From positions 1-14,036 of the forward strand of contig SSNU01000370.1 of assembly GCA_012064415.1 (NCBI GenBank): a stretch of 14,036 nt of DNA. The letters are read 5' to 3'. The position numbers were made by a program, and so were the translations under genes. The stretch comes from Gyrodactylus bullatarudis. Taxonomy: Eukaryota; Platyhelminthes; Monogenea; Gyrodactylidea; Gyrodactylidae. The notes beneath the pieces were generated by a model. The model saw only the letters and a list, made by a program, of their open reading frames with translations, searched no databases and was not told the origin of the DNA. The stretch's first letter is position 1, and each line of letters starts with the position of its first letter. This document shows, one piece after another, positions 1-9,099 of this stretch.

Positions 1-428
1 TTCCTATGTTATAACATTAAATTATTATAAAATACACGTAGACATACAAATTAACAATGTAAACAAATGATCAAAGGTCAGGAGTCTATTTTTAAAGACA
101 CCCAGGAAAATTTTATACCTTAAAAATAATTTTAACTGTATGATCATTTTTCAAATTTCGATTTGGTTAAAAATTCCATTTTTTCGAACTTTGAACTGAA
201 AAATTTTATTGATTTGAAGGTGGGAGGGATGTGAGCGGTGTTCTAGACAAGAAAGCTGAATATCGCTTTTAAATTTCCGACAGATTTACAATTTTCAAGA
301 AATTTTTCCAAATTTTTTTATTTAGTAATGACTCCAATTATTCTGATTACTTTAAAAATCACTGTAATTTTATAATCCTTGTTTTTTTTAAGAAATACTA
401 TTTTTTCCTCCCCTTTCCTTTTCTACAG
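1..428. other. AT-rich non-coding stretch ending in a strong splice acceptor
   Basis: No open frame of note is seen on either strand. The last 30 bases are a dense pyrimidine tract (about 401-424) ending in CTACAG at 423-428, which is the best-looking plus-strand 3' splice site in the first kilobases. The stretch is therefore best read as intron of a plus-strand gene that begins before the window. A short run around 215-275 is less AT-rich and free of stops for 19 codons but has no splice support. Confidence 0.4.
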
Positions 429-559
429 ATAGACCAATACAAGCTAGAAGACAGCATAGCCAGCTAGCAAGCGAACAACGTTATTCTCAATATAGAAATG
501 TTCTTGATTTCAAGCATAAAAATGAAAGAAATCAAAAATTAAAAATAATTTTCCTGATG
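429..559 (+). CDS. candidate internal exon, unknown protein (fragment)
   Basis: Directly after the pyrimidine-rich acceptor TTTTCTACAG (419-428), one frame stays open past the candidate donor ATG|GTAAAAGT at 560; the other two frames meet stops. Read with the first two bases completing a split codon, the exon gives 43 residues, polar and basic, beginning RPIQARRQHSQLASEQRYSQ. The first half has a less AT-rich, coding-like base mix; the second half (KHKNERNQKLKIIFLM) is AT-rich and may be partly intron. No domain is recognised. The exon would leave phase 0 at its 3' end. It could belong to the same plus-strand gene as the terminal exon at 6019-6178, but the exons in between were not identified. 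An open frame of this length is only mildly unlikely by chance in such AT-rich DNA, so the case rests on the acceptor and the residue mix. Confidence 0.35.
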
Positions 560-3500
560 GTAAAAGTGGGCAAAATTATCTGTATTCAAAAATATATATA
601 ACAAATTTGAATTCTTGGTGAATAAAATTAAGATATTTGTAAAAATAATTATTTTAATAGATTCCCAGCTCTATATCTCATTTAGTAGAATTTGAAGATG
701 TTATTTAGCAAGGCTTCTAATTTGCATAACCAGCCTTAAAGTCAAATAACTTAAAGGAAAAGGATTTCACTAAATTTTTATTACAGATTCAAACAACTCA
801 TGCGACTAAAAAAAGAGTTAGTGAAAATCGTATGATGATTCTGATAAAGGTTCATTCGAAATATTCAAAACGGGTTTTTATCAGATATTTTAAAGTGTTT
901 TTTAGCTATTTTAACAAAATTTACAATAATTGAACATCTAACTAATTTGAATCATTTGAGTTTATTAGTTTTAATCGATTCTTCAAGGCTCTTATTTAAA
1001 TTATGATGAGACCGAATTTTACTCAATAACTTGAATAAGTTTTATTCGGTTCAATATGCGAAGAAAAATTATATTTTGTGATGGGAGCAGTTTAAACTTT
1101 ATTTTGTTTTTTATCATTTTCAAATTTAATCTCTCATAATTTCTTAGATTCAAGAATCCTTTTTTATTATAAAATTATTAACCTTTTTATGATATCAAGG
1201 GAGCTTTTACCCGACAACAAAGAGTGTGTTAAACTACAAAAAATTTTATGATTTTCGTGAATAACTTACTAGTTATCAACTTCCTTATCTTTACAACTCG
1301 ATCAAGTCTTGTTAGAGCAGTTGAATATTCTGAAGTGGCATGTTGAATATTATTATTATTATCAAGCTTTATATTGCAGGAATGAACTTTAACAAAATTT
1401 CTATTCGCCCATCGAAAAGATAAATTTAATCTTCATTTTATATTCCACCAGATTTCGCTTTAAAATACCTTTTCAAACTTATGGAATAAACGAAATTGAA
1501 AATTTTAAAATTTAAAACGTTTATTTTTATCTAACTTAAATTCCCATTATTTCTTACAAAAAATGTTGCAAAAATGACTGAAATCCTATTAAAATTGTTT
1601 TTTCAATAGTTGAAAATGACATTTTTCATGAATATAACTATTGTGAACGGTGAAGAAAATCTTGACAATTTTGTTTATCTTATTCCAGAAGCATAAAAAC
1701 CTATTTTGAAGCGAAATTGGGTGGGATAATTAATAATAAGTACTTGAGATTAAATTCATCATATCAATGGACGATTTTAGTAAATTCGGAAAATTTCGTT
1801 AAAGTCTAAAACTTATCATTTCTGAACTGATTATTTTCCCGTTTCCAGATCAAATCGATCAGAACACTTGAATTTTATAAAAATCTCATGAAAATTCCTT
1901 TCTAAAATTAGTAAATAAATGTTTAATTTCTCATTAATTTTAAATAGGTTGAATTAGAATGTGTAAGTTGAAATTGGGGGGGGGTTGAGATTTTAAAATT
2001 ATAACTTAAAAATATATAACTTAAAATATTTCACTTTTTTGATGTATAAATTTTCCTATATCGATGGCTTTAGAGATTCCTTAATTCTTGCAAAAAACAT
2101 TTTCCTAAAAATATGAAGATTTAAAGACTCTTTTAGACTCTTGAGTTTTTTTCAAATTGATTTTTTGTAAGCCTGAAGTTCCTGAAACGACTCCAGTGCG
2201 TTACCCACTTTGAATTTATTTGTAGTTTTAATATTAAATCTGCTTTATAAGTATTTTTCTTAAAATTCAGTAAAAATATCCTCCAAACTAAGCTGGTGAA
2301 GATAATGGGTACTATGCGTTTCTAAAATGGGAAGCATATATCAGTTTAATTTAAAATTTTTGTTCATGTTTCAGAATCAAGTCAAAAAAGAAATGCCAAA
2401 AGTTAGTTTAATTTAAATTATAAATAAATGATCGTTAGAAGGACATCATAGAATATGATTGATATTAGCGATTTGAAATATACTCACTACATTTTATTCA
2501 GATGGATGATATAGAATTAGACGTGAGCATAAAATCACTAGAGAGGAAAAGTATTTTAACGAGTGAAAAAGTACTGTACTAATAAAAAAATAAGAATAGT
2601 CCTTCTGAGACAGAATCTGGGAACTAGTTTTTGGAATGATTTAGGACTACTTTAGAAAATGTCAGAATAGAAAATTTAAAGAAATATTTTAAAAGAGGGA
2701 TGTAGAAGATGTAAGTTATTTTGTTCTGTTTCATCGAAAATTTAAATATGAGTTCAAATTCAGGAAGAAACTAAAATTTCTTTTAATAGAATTCATGAAG
2801 GTTGAATTAGGAATCAAGAGTCCTTACATAGAAAATTTTTGTCTGAATCTAACTTGTGTAATAATAATTAATATTTTACTTGGAGCGAAGAATAAGGAAA
2901 TCCAACCCTAGAGAATAATTTTAAAATCTCAACTTTTTGAAATTTTCAGTATGTCTACTTAAAAGTAAAACGATTTTTTCAAAATATCAATACGAATGTA
3001 TAAAAATGAATGGGATTAACACTTTTTAATTATTTAACAATGGAGATAAAATATAAAAATGTATTCAAAAGTCCAGTCTCATCTTCATACGAACAAACGT
3101 TATTTTAATCGTTAATCAAAAATCAATACTTAGGTTGATATTGTGAGTAATTATTTATCTTAAGTTCAAAGGTTTAGAGTACAGTTAATTACACAGATGA
3201 TGAAACGCTAGTTGAATATTTTTCATACCAGAATCATAGTTGTACCTCTATAAAAAATGTAACAAACCTATCCCTCTCCTCTCTGCCCCTTTTAAGTTGA
3301 GAAAAATAATGTATAGCCACTATAAAGTAGGTCAAACTTTCAAGTTTGATTCATTCGATAGATAATTTTCTGCTGATTCTTTCTATCTAATAAAAATACT
3401 AGATTCGTTCATTTCTTGTCTCATAAAACACTCCCAAACATTGGAGCAGTTTTGATTTCGGATTAAAAAATGTTTTTTCTCTTTTTCATCTTTTTACACT

Positions 3501-3932
3501 TTTGACCTATACCTCCTCCCCTTATTTACATCCATAATTAGGGAACAACTGAATTATAGTTCTTTCCCCTATAATCACACTGAGTTATTCAACGTTTAAC
3601 CTCACTCGAAATATTAATGACTAATCAATCCTTCTCACGACTACAAATTTTAACTTGCAAAGCATTTTGTATGTTATTCTCCTGAAAAAGTCCCATTTCA
3701 TATCCTCTAAACCCTTCGATTAATTTTTTGTCCAATGAGAACACCTTGAATTTCAATTTGATCAACTATTCAATTTACAATTCATTTTCACTTTCAGCAA
3801 CCATGAAACATGATCTAAGGACCGACATAAATTGTTTAGCATTTTGCGGAAAGTAGTGCCGGACTTCTTCAAAAATATTTTGTGGTGATGAAGGATTCAT
3901 CTAGAGGAATTTGAAGTCAAGTGAATAATTAG
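560..3932. other. long AT-rich intron-like or intergenic stretch
   Basis: No reliable gene is seen in these 3.4 kb. Several good-looking 3' splice sites (ends at 786, 1689, 1852, 2373, 2501 and 3797) each lead into short open frames of 13-48 codons. None combines a good donor with recognisable protein sequence, so no exon is called. The rest is poly-A/poly-T-rich DNA with a short TAT repeat (1348-1362) and an isolated run of nine Gs (1976-1984). If the exons at 429 and 6019 belong to one gene, this is intron. Confidence 0.4.
1348..1362. repeat. short (TAT)5 microsatellite
   Basis: Five perfect tandem copies of TAT are seen directly. It is a simple-sequence tract of the kind common in AT-rich animal introns, and no function is inferred. 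Confidence 0.7.
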
Positions 3933-4048
3933 TGATAAAGCTTATATTTCACCGGATCTCGTCAGACTATTACACCGGCTTGATATTTATAGTAAAAAAT
4001 AGAGAAAATGTACAGGTTCCTCTGATTGGTTATAATCTGATTGGGTCA
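3933..4048 (+). CDS. weak candidate exon with a histidyl-tRNA-synthetase-like motif
   Basis: This is an open frame of 38 codons ending exactly at a strong donor, GGGTCA|GTGAGTAAAC (4049). The upstream acceptor AATAATTAG is poor and has no pyrimidine tract. The translation contains SDYYTGLIFIV followed 12 residues later by IGYNLIGS. Histidyl-tRNA synthetases and their paralogues carry a DYYTG signature followed by a GGRYDxLI signature. The first half matches DYYTG well, but the expected RGL before it is absent and the second signature is missing key residues (no GGRYD). The same DNA carries two inverted CCAAT boxes (4025-4029 and 4040-4044), so promoter DNA is an alternative reading. The next plus-strand acceptor (4171) leads quickly to a stop in this frame. 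Coincidence is a serious possibility. Confidence 0.18.
4025..4044 (-). promoter_or_regulatory. paired inverted CCAAT boxes
   Basis: Two ATTGG cores (4025-4029 and 4040-4044) lie 15 bp apart and read as CCAAT on the minus strand. The first sits in AACCAATCA, which fits the known NF-Y consensus RRCCAATSR at every position; the second (ACCCAATCA) fits less well. Another full match on the plus strand, GACCAATCA, is at 5600-5608. No start codon or TATA box with convincing spacing was identified, so a promoter role is inferred only. Confidence 0.2.
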
Positions 4049-6018
4049 GTGAGTAAACATTTGTCGCCAAGGCTAATTAATTAATCATTTCAAATTATCT
4101 TCTTTTCACAAACTCGTCCAACGATAATTGCCCACTGAATCGTTTCCGTTTCTTCCCTCTTTTCTGTTTAGCGACAATTTTATCAATTTTAAGATTTTAT
4201 CAAAATAAGATAGCCTGTTGAAGGGTAAAAACAAAAAAGTGCATGGCATTTTTCACTAATTTTTCATCTTTTTTCAACTCTAAGACCAATTTTGAGGATG
4301 ATCCATTCCAAAAGCACGTTTGAACTTGAAAGCGTCTTATAGAGAATTTTATGCTCTTTCAAATTTGACTTTGAAATGTCTAAGGATCAAGTCGAAAAAT
4401 TGATTTATTCAAGTCCCGATTATGAAAATTGTGCTATTTCCGTTTTTCGCGAATTGCGCAAAAACTGAGCAACTTAGGAAACTTTTGGAAGCAGATTCAG
4501 AAATACATTTTTTACTCCTCATTTGAAAAGAAGTTTATTAAGCTACAAAAATATGAATAGTTCTTAAAGATAGCTTTTCACTAATTCTAACTAAGGGAAG
4601 GGTTTTTTTTTAAATATTTAGAACGTTATTTTAAAAACTGATTTGCTGAAAAATAAAATCACTTTGTATTGTCAAACAATGGATGTAGATTTCAAATGTG
4701 CAAACGCCTGCTCGATATCTTTCATGGTTTAAAAGATAACTAGTTTTAGAGCCAAAAATGTCAATTTTAACCTCTATTCATCTTATATTAAAGGATAAGT
4801 CCATGCTTTCAAAGGAATTCAGAATCAGGGTATTATTATTTTGGCAAGGTTGCAAATTTTCTCATTGGTAAAATAAAAAAAATTGCGAAGGGTTGATTCA
4901 AAAGCACATCTGCTGATCTAATGGAAATGATGATTTGTAGTCCGAAGGAAAACAAAACACTCTTGACTGTATGAAAAAGAAGAATCAATGGAATTAGGAA
5001 GAAACAACAAGAAATCAATTCAGATTATGGGAATTAAATCAAATTTTTATTCTCACCAAAATTAATTTTCAAATCAATCACTCATATTCGATTTGTTGTT
5101 GAGCTTTCATAAATTCAGACAGCTGAGCAAAAGAAAGAAATAAGAGAATAATCTTTCTACAGACTCTATAGTTAACTGTGCCTACTAGTCCGACAGGATG
5201 AAGTGTGAGAATTTTATCTATTTTTCCCTTCTTTTCTTATTACAAACATTCATATGCTCATTGAGAAGAGGAAACCTGGATTTAACATTAAACAAGAGAA
5301 AATTTTGTAATATTGAGAAAATTTTCAACTTTAATTTATGCCATTTAGACTTTGAATCGTCAAATAGATTTCTATGAGAATTTGGTAAGGCATTTTCCGG
5401 TTTGTTAATGAAAATTTGAGTTCCAGTTTATTTATATTTAAACAAAGGCATATGAAACATACTTGAACCCAGAGTTGATATGAAGTTGAGAATTTACATA
5501 TCTAGTTAGATTACCCCATGGACCATGTTCGTAGCGAAAAAAATTCTTAGATTTAATCTTAGTTAGGATGTAATCTCGATCAGGACCGAAAAAGTGGCTG
5601 ACCAATCAAATGGCTTCGTTTTGTCGTTCTTTCCTAAGCTTGCATCTCATTAGTCCAACCTAAGTTTCTATTTCTTAATTTCTCTTCGTCTTCACAAAAA
5701 ACAAAAGCATTTTTGATAATGGTGATATAAAATTCTCAATTCTTATTATAGTTTTTTCTTCAGTATTTAAAAAATAGTTTATCTAAACATCGATTGATTG
5801 CTTGAAATGGTTTTTCAAATCTCCTAATAAATTTTCCAACAAAAATATTTCTTCTTAAATGTAGCATGTTCGGATCAGTTAGTAGCTCAATAGTTTTCAA
5901 AACGATGCTATTCTTCAAATGATTTCTTATTGATTTTAAGGAGTTGAATATGTTAAATACCGATCAAATTTGTAATCAACATTAGACAACGTAATTCAAA
6001 TTGTCCGAAGAATTTCAG
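4049..6018. other. AT-rich stretch without a supported gene
   Basis: Apart from the 30-codon micro-ORF at 4376-4468, nothing firm is seen. The best leftovers are a pyrimidine-rich acceptor ending at 4171 that leads into short frames, a possible 12-codon plus-strand exon at 5350-5385 (ATTTAG| to |GTAAGG), and a minus-strand acceptor (TTTTTCATACAG) whose exon would begin at 4966 and run downward with all three frames open for a while. The end of the stretch (to 6018) is the TTTCAG acceptor of the terminal exon that follows, so at least its last part is probably intron of a plus-strand gene. Confidence 0.35.
4376..4468 (+). CDS. 30-codon micro-ORF, unknown
   Basis: This ATG-started frame encodes 30 residues, starting MSKDQVEKLIYSSPDYENCA and ending in a basic FRELRKN. 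Charged, aromatic and small residues are well mixed, and the DNA under its second half is less AT-rich than its surroundings, including TTCGCGAATTGCGC. The frame is open for 12 codons upstream of the ATG, back to a TAG, so it could also be part of an exon starting after TTATAG. No signal peptide, domain or homologue is recognised. A second frame is open across part of the same bases. This is consistent with a small peptide gene, an exon piece or chance. Confidence 0.18.
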   Translation: MSKDQVEKLIYSSPDYENCAISVFRELRKN

Positions 6019-6178
6019 AAAAATTCCTCCTTATTTTTGGAGGCTGAACAACCTGAAACCCGCTATTAGCACAAGAGTAGACAACCCGTCAATTAAGCGG
6101 AAACGTAAGAGAAATAGTGGTCAGTTGCTAATCGATGGATTCTTGAAAGGCCCTAATCTAATGAAGAGACAAAAGTAA
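6019..6178 (+). CDS. terminal exon: basic C-terminus with PCNA-box-like motif
   Basis: This is the last coding exon of a plus-strand gene whose upstream exons are not resolved. It begins after the classic acceptor AATTTCAG (6011-6018) and runs 52 whole codons to TAA at 6176-6178. AATAAA follows 28 bp later. The base mix rises clearly above the surroundings (CGG, CCG, GGC and GAC codons). The residues start KIPPYFWRLNNLKPAISTRV, then a lysine/arginine run KRKRKR (a likely nuclear localisation signal), then SGQLLIDGFLKGPNLMKRQK at the very end. QLLIDGFL fits the PCNA-interacting peptide pattern Q-x-x-I-x-x-F-aromatic except for leucine in place of the final aromatic. It resembles the C-terminal PIP motifs of DNA repair and replication proteins such as XPG (QLRIDSFF) and POLD3. 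A nuclear, DNA-metabolism role is therefore inferred, not shown. The exon needs two bases from the previous exon to complete its first codon. Confidence 0.6.
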
Positions 6179-6205
6179 TGAGTAAAGTCTGAAGAGACCC
6201 GGCGA

Positions 6206-6211
6206 AATAAA
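6206..6211 (+). terminator. poly(A) signal of the plus-strand gene
   Basis: A canonical AATAAA lies 28 bp after the TAA that ends the exon at 6178, followed by T-rich DNA. Its position suits cleavage around 6220-6240 and supports the plus-strand reading of that exon. Confidence 0.6.
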
Positions 6212-6389
6212 ACGTTTATCACTTATTATTCGCTTGTTTTCTAATCTTCCTTATGAATCTAAATCACAACTGTAATATATTAGATGAAGTTCGACAATAT
6301 TACCGTTCTAACTGAAATTTTCAGTTATTAGTTATTATAACTTATCACGAAAGTAAATAACCAAAAAGTAGAAAAATATTTTCTTGATT

Positions 6390-6395
6390 TTTATT
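6390..6395 (-). terminator. poly(A) signal of the minus-strand PH gene
   Basis: TTTATT on the plus strand reads AATAAA on the minus strand, 27 bp past the proposed stop at 6422. A second AATAAA overlaps the stop codon itself (6421-6426). Either would end the PH-domain transcript before it meets the convergent plus-strand gene. Confidence 0.5.
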
Positions 6396-6421
6396 GCCGA
6401 ATTCGAAATTTTTGTCTAATT

Positions 6422-6470
6422 TTATTTCTGAATGTCGGTCCACTGAGTCGATGGTGAAGGTTTGGTGTCT
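6422..6470 (-). CDS. likely last exon of the PH-domain gene
   Basis: On the minus strand, an acceptor TACCTTTAG (6479-6471) leads into a frame that matches the phase left by the PH exon. The split codon AG|A gives arginine, followed by DTKPSPSTQWTDIQK and a stop (6424-6422). The intron would be 111 bp, starting GTATGTCAATTT. The codons (GAC, ACC, TCG, CAG) are clearly richer in G+C than the surroundings, which favours this choice. The alternative acceptor ATTGCAG, with the exon starting at 6519, has a 62-bp intron and gives another short tail ending at a TAG (6474-6472) with the same phase. Either way the protein ends within about 16 residues of the PH domain, so the domain sits at the extreme C-terminus. 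Confidence 0.45.
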
Positions 6471-6581
6471 CTAAAGGTATTTGGTAGCTTTATGAGACAA
6501 ACGATGCCCAATTAATGTTCTGCAATTACTCTTGTAAGAAAAACTAACAAATCTCATAGGAGAAAATAGAAATTGACATAC

Positions 6582-6688
6582 CTTGCTTGATTTATTTGCT
6601 CAATCCAGGAGGATGCCTCGAATTCTGATTCTGCTTTCAGCTCGTATTGCCTCTGACCTTCCTTGGAATAATAGATGCAAAACTGACA
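6582..6688 (-). CDS. exon encoding the end of a pleckstrin-homology (PH) domain
   Basis: This is a 107-bp minus-strand exon with textbook borders: acceptor CTCTTTCAG before 6688 and donor AAG|GTATGT after 6582. One frame is open throughout and reads CQFCIYYSKEGQ, then RQYELKAESEFEASSWIEQI, then NQA plus two bases. This is the classic end of a PH domain: strand beta-6 (FCIYY), a turn, strand beta-7 (YELKAES), then the C-terminal helix with its invariant tryptophan (SSWIEQI). PH domains bind phosphoinositides or proteins and bring signalling or trafficking proteins to membranes. The lipid-binding beta-1/beta-2 loop lies in upstream exons, so lipid specificity cannot be judged. Earlier exons must lie at higher coordinates; possible ones are noted near 7306-7451. 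The exact family is not recognised. The splice sites and fold pattern together make this the most certain split gene here. Confidence 0.85.
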
Positions 6689-6909
6689 CTGAAAGAGGAA
6701 AGAGGATAAAAGTTAGTTAAAGAGCATAAGAATTCGATACAGGAAATTTAATTGGAAATTGTTTTAATTAAAAAAAGATTTCTTTTTTGATCTATCACAG
6801 AGATAAATACCAGGAATTATGGAATCTGGGAAATATTTTCTATCCGTAGTATTTTCATTTATCAGAAATTCTGATTCAGAATGGAAAAGGTATGTATTCG
6901 AAAATATAT

Positions 6910-6951
6910 ATTCCATTGTTCATGTATCATATAATATCACATGAATGGAAT
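6910..6951. repeat. imperfect inverted repeat (hairpin)
   Basis: ATTCCATTGTTCATGT (6910-6925) pairs with ACATGAATGGAAT (6939-6951), leaving a 3-base bulge and a 13-base AT-rich loop. It lies about 220 bp upstream of the PH exon, inside its presumed intron. It could fold as a small RNA hairpin, but chance is a fair explanation in AT-rich DNA. Confidence 0.5.
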
Positions 6952-7305
6952 TACATAATATACCTTGACGTTGAAAATAATAACGTTACAATTTCCTAAA
7001 GATGTTTTATTGAATCATGAAAAATGAATGGAAATCAAGAGATAGAAATGAGCTCATTTCCTTCTTAGTAGTGAGGAGTTTGATTGGGTGAAATTTTTAA
7101 CCTCATATCAGTACCAACTTATCTGATAGAACTATAAATTCTAAACATTATTGTGTATTGAAGCATGTGTCGAAAATACTTCATGATTATGTCATTAAGT
7201 TTTAAAAATCCATAATAATAATCTCATCATTAAGAGGGTCTTCATGGTAAATTTCGTTGTTTAATCATGTCTGTGGACAATGACATGATTCAGAATGACT
7301 TTTAC

Positions 7306-7451
7306 GCTTGAAAAATATGCAAACCATGATCTGGGTACTAAATTTTATCAGAAAAATAAGTACTCTCGTGAGTTGTTCGAAGAAAAAAAATTTACCCAAG
7401 CCTAGTGAAGAGTATTGATGCTTGACCCCTCGTTTTATTTTCTTGTAACAG
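7306..7451 (-). CDS. two possible upstream exons of the PH gene
   Basis: On the minus strand, 7451-7396 (acceptor TTTTTAG, donor TTGG|GTAAAT) and 7337-7306 (acceptor AAATTTAG, donor AAGC|GTAAAA) are open in frames whose phases connect to each other and then to the PH exon at 6688. The first reads CYKKIKRGVKHQYSSLGL and the second PRSWFAYFSS. Both suit the start of a PH domain, a basic segment and then a W-F-hydrophobic strand. However, a normal PH domain needs about 30 more residues between such a strand and the exon at 6688, so an exon would still be missing. The acceptors are mediocre and the pieces are short (56 and 32 bp). This is offered as a lead only. Confidence 0.18.
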
Positions 7452-8073
7452 CTAAAAACCTTTCTGATAATGAAAGCTAACTCTTAAATTCGGAACATAA
7501 ACGCAAACATGCTCTCAAATAAGACTTGATGTAAGAGATGAAAAAAAACAAAAAATCGACTTGATTGAGAATGTTTCCATGATTCGCTTGAGTTACTTCA
7601 ATTTTAACAGGAAAAATCACTCGTATTTTGAATTATGCCAAGTTTACGAATTCATAAGATTATTTTTCCTCTTCCTAGATTTCCTATTCTGACACCTTGA
7701 TTTTTGTGATAGATTCTCTTTCCTTGAGAGAATCATTACTGACAGACTGAGTGAATCCGAAATTTCAAGTTAAAGGACTTTTTCATTTTTGGAAAAACTT
7801 TTTTTTGGGAACACGTTCTATCCAATTTTAATGCATTGAACATTTGAGATTACTCTTTAGAAGACTATATCATTGAAACGATGAAAATCAAATCTCTAGC
7901 AATAAAACCCCAAATTTCAGTACTTAACTGTATCCAAATTTTTTTTTTCCTAATACACTTATCTCCATCTCCCGACACCAACCTCTTTAGATCTTTAGGT
8001 ATACCTTTATTGTTAAAAACTTTATCAATTCATCAACCAAAAAAGATTATTTATGAATAAAATCTAGTAATAA

Positions 8074-8175
8074 ATACTAATTTTGAGTAAAAACATACTA
8101 AATTTGAAAAAAAACTCAAGGACATACTAAGTCTGAAATTATACAGCCCTCACGTAAAAAGACATACTAGATTTG
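8074..8175 (+). repeat. short imperfect direct repeats
   Basis: The motif ACATACTAAATTTGA recurs with small changes at about 8095 (ACATACTAAATTTGA), 8123 (ACATACTAAGTCTGA) and 8162 (ACATACTAGATTTGA), with a looser copy at 8075 (AATACTAATTTTGA). Spacing is irregular at 20-40 bp. No function is apparent. Confidence 0.5.
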
Positions 8176-9099
8176 ATTTTTCAATTTGAAAGCGCTATTC
8201 CTCAAATATCCGGCATCTTTCTTTTTCATTAAATGATTTTCAATTATTTTGACGTAAATTGAATAAGAAAAATTATTAAAATTGAGATTGAGACAGTATT
8301 AGAATTGAAAAATCTACCTCTAATTTGGGCACTGTATGTTGTAAATAATCTTGTGAATAATTCATAACTCAATCTTCCTGAGATCACTTAGTTTTGAAAT
8401 TCATTTTTTTGAACTATTTCAAGCAATTGACTGTGCCTGCTCAATAACCTGAAAATAAATCAGTTTCTCAAGAAGAACAGTGACCATGCTAAGAATATTC
8501 TTTGTTTCTTTTTCTCAAATCAGTAGAGGTGTGCCTTTTTATACGGATTTCAGAGTATTTTGCTTTTAATCTTGAGACCTTAATTGAGGTTTCTGGGAAA
8601 AGCTGATTTAACAAATCCCAAGCGAAGGTTTCAATCTTGATGTAATTTATTTTTTTTGTCCTGAATACAGTAATCTTCTTCTTGATGCATTTAAAAAAAA
8701 AGAAAATTGATTATTCGAAAGCATAATCCAATCATTTATTCCTCCAAATCAAGGGATGAATGGACGAGAAGGAAGTTAATTTTGATATCTACTCAGTTGA
8801 AAGAAAGTGTGTCACTTTAAATATCAGAATAAAAGACAAAATTTTGCTTTTGTTGTGCAAGTAAATTTAATTGATTCATCGTAAACTTTTCAGATCGAAT
8901 CACATTCCACTGGATATTTAAATGGAAAAAAATTTTATTCTACAATGCTTCCATTTTTTGAGAGTATGATGGTTTGATAAAATACATTCCAATTACTTGT
9001 ACAAAATTTTATTTTCCCTCAACAATGTTCAACGTCAAAAATTGATGTTTTCAGTGAGAAAATCAAAATGAAAAATTTTCATGTTCTGATATATAAAAA

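Noticed and set aside
787..933. 48-codon plus-strand frame after TTATTACAG, in phase with the exon at 429-559
   Set aside because: It is AT-driven in its second half, no AATAAA follows at a sensible distance, and stop-free runs of this length are expected a few times per window.
2502..2582. Plus-strand 26-codon frame after TTTTATTCAG, starting MDDIELD and followed by AATAAA
   Set aside because: The acceptor and poly(A) signal are attractive, but the peptide is too short and unrecognised, and similar coincidences are common here.
4836..5018. Hydrophobic minus-strand frame of about 60 codons, possibly an exon after TTTTTCATACAG (exon start 4966)
   Set aside because: It has no ATG start, all three frames are open for a while after the acceptor, no donor or poly(A) signal pairs with it, and the residue mix reflects T-rich DNA. 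Kept as a lead only.
7680..7752. Plus-strand strong acceptor TTTTTCCTCTTCCTAG with 23 open codons
   Set aside because: It would put a plus-strand exon inside the presumed intron of the minus-strand PH gene, with no preceding exon or recognisable peptide.
8419..8448. Minus-strand strong acceptor followed by VIEQAQSIA and a stop
   Set aside because: Only nine codons, a second frame is also open, and no poly(A) signal is nearby. It cannot be told from chance.
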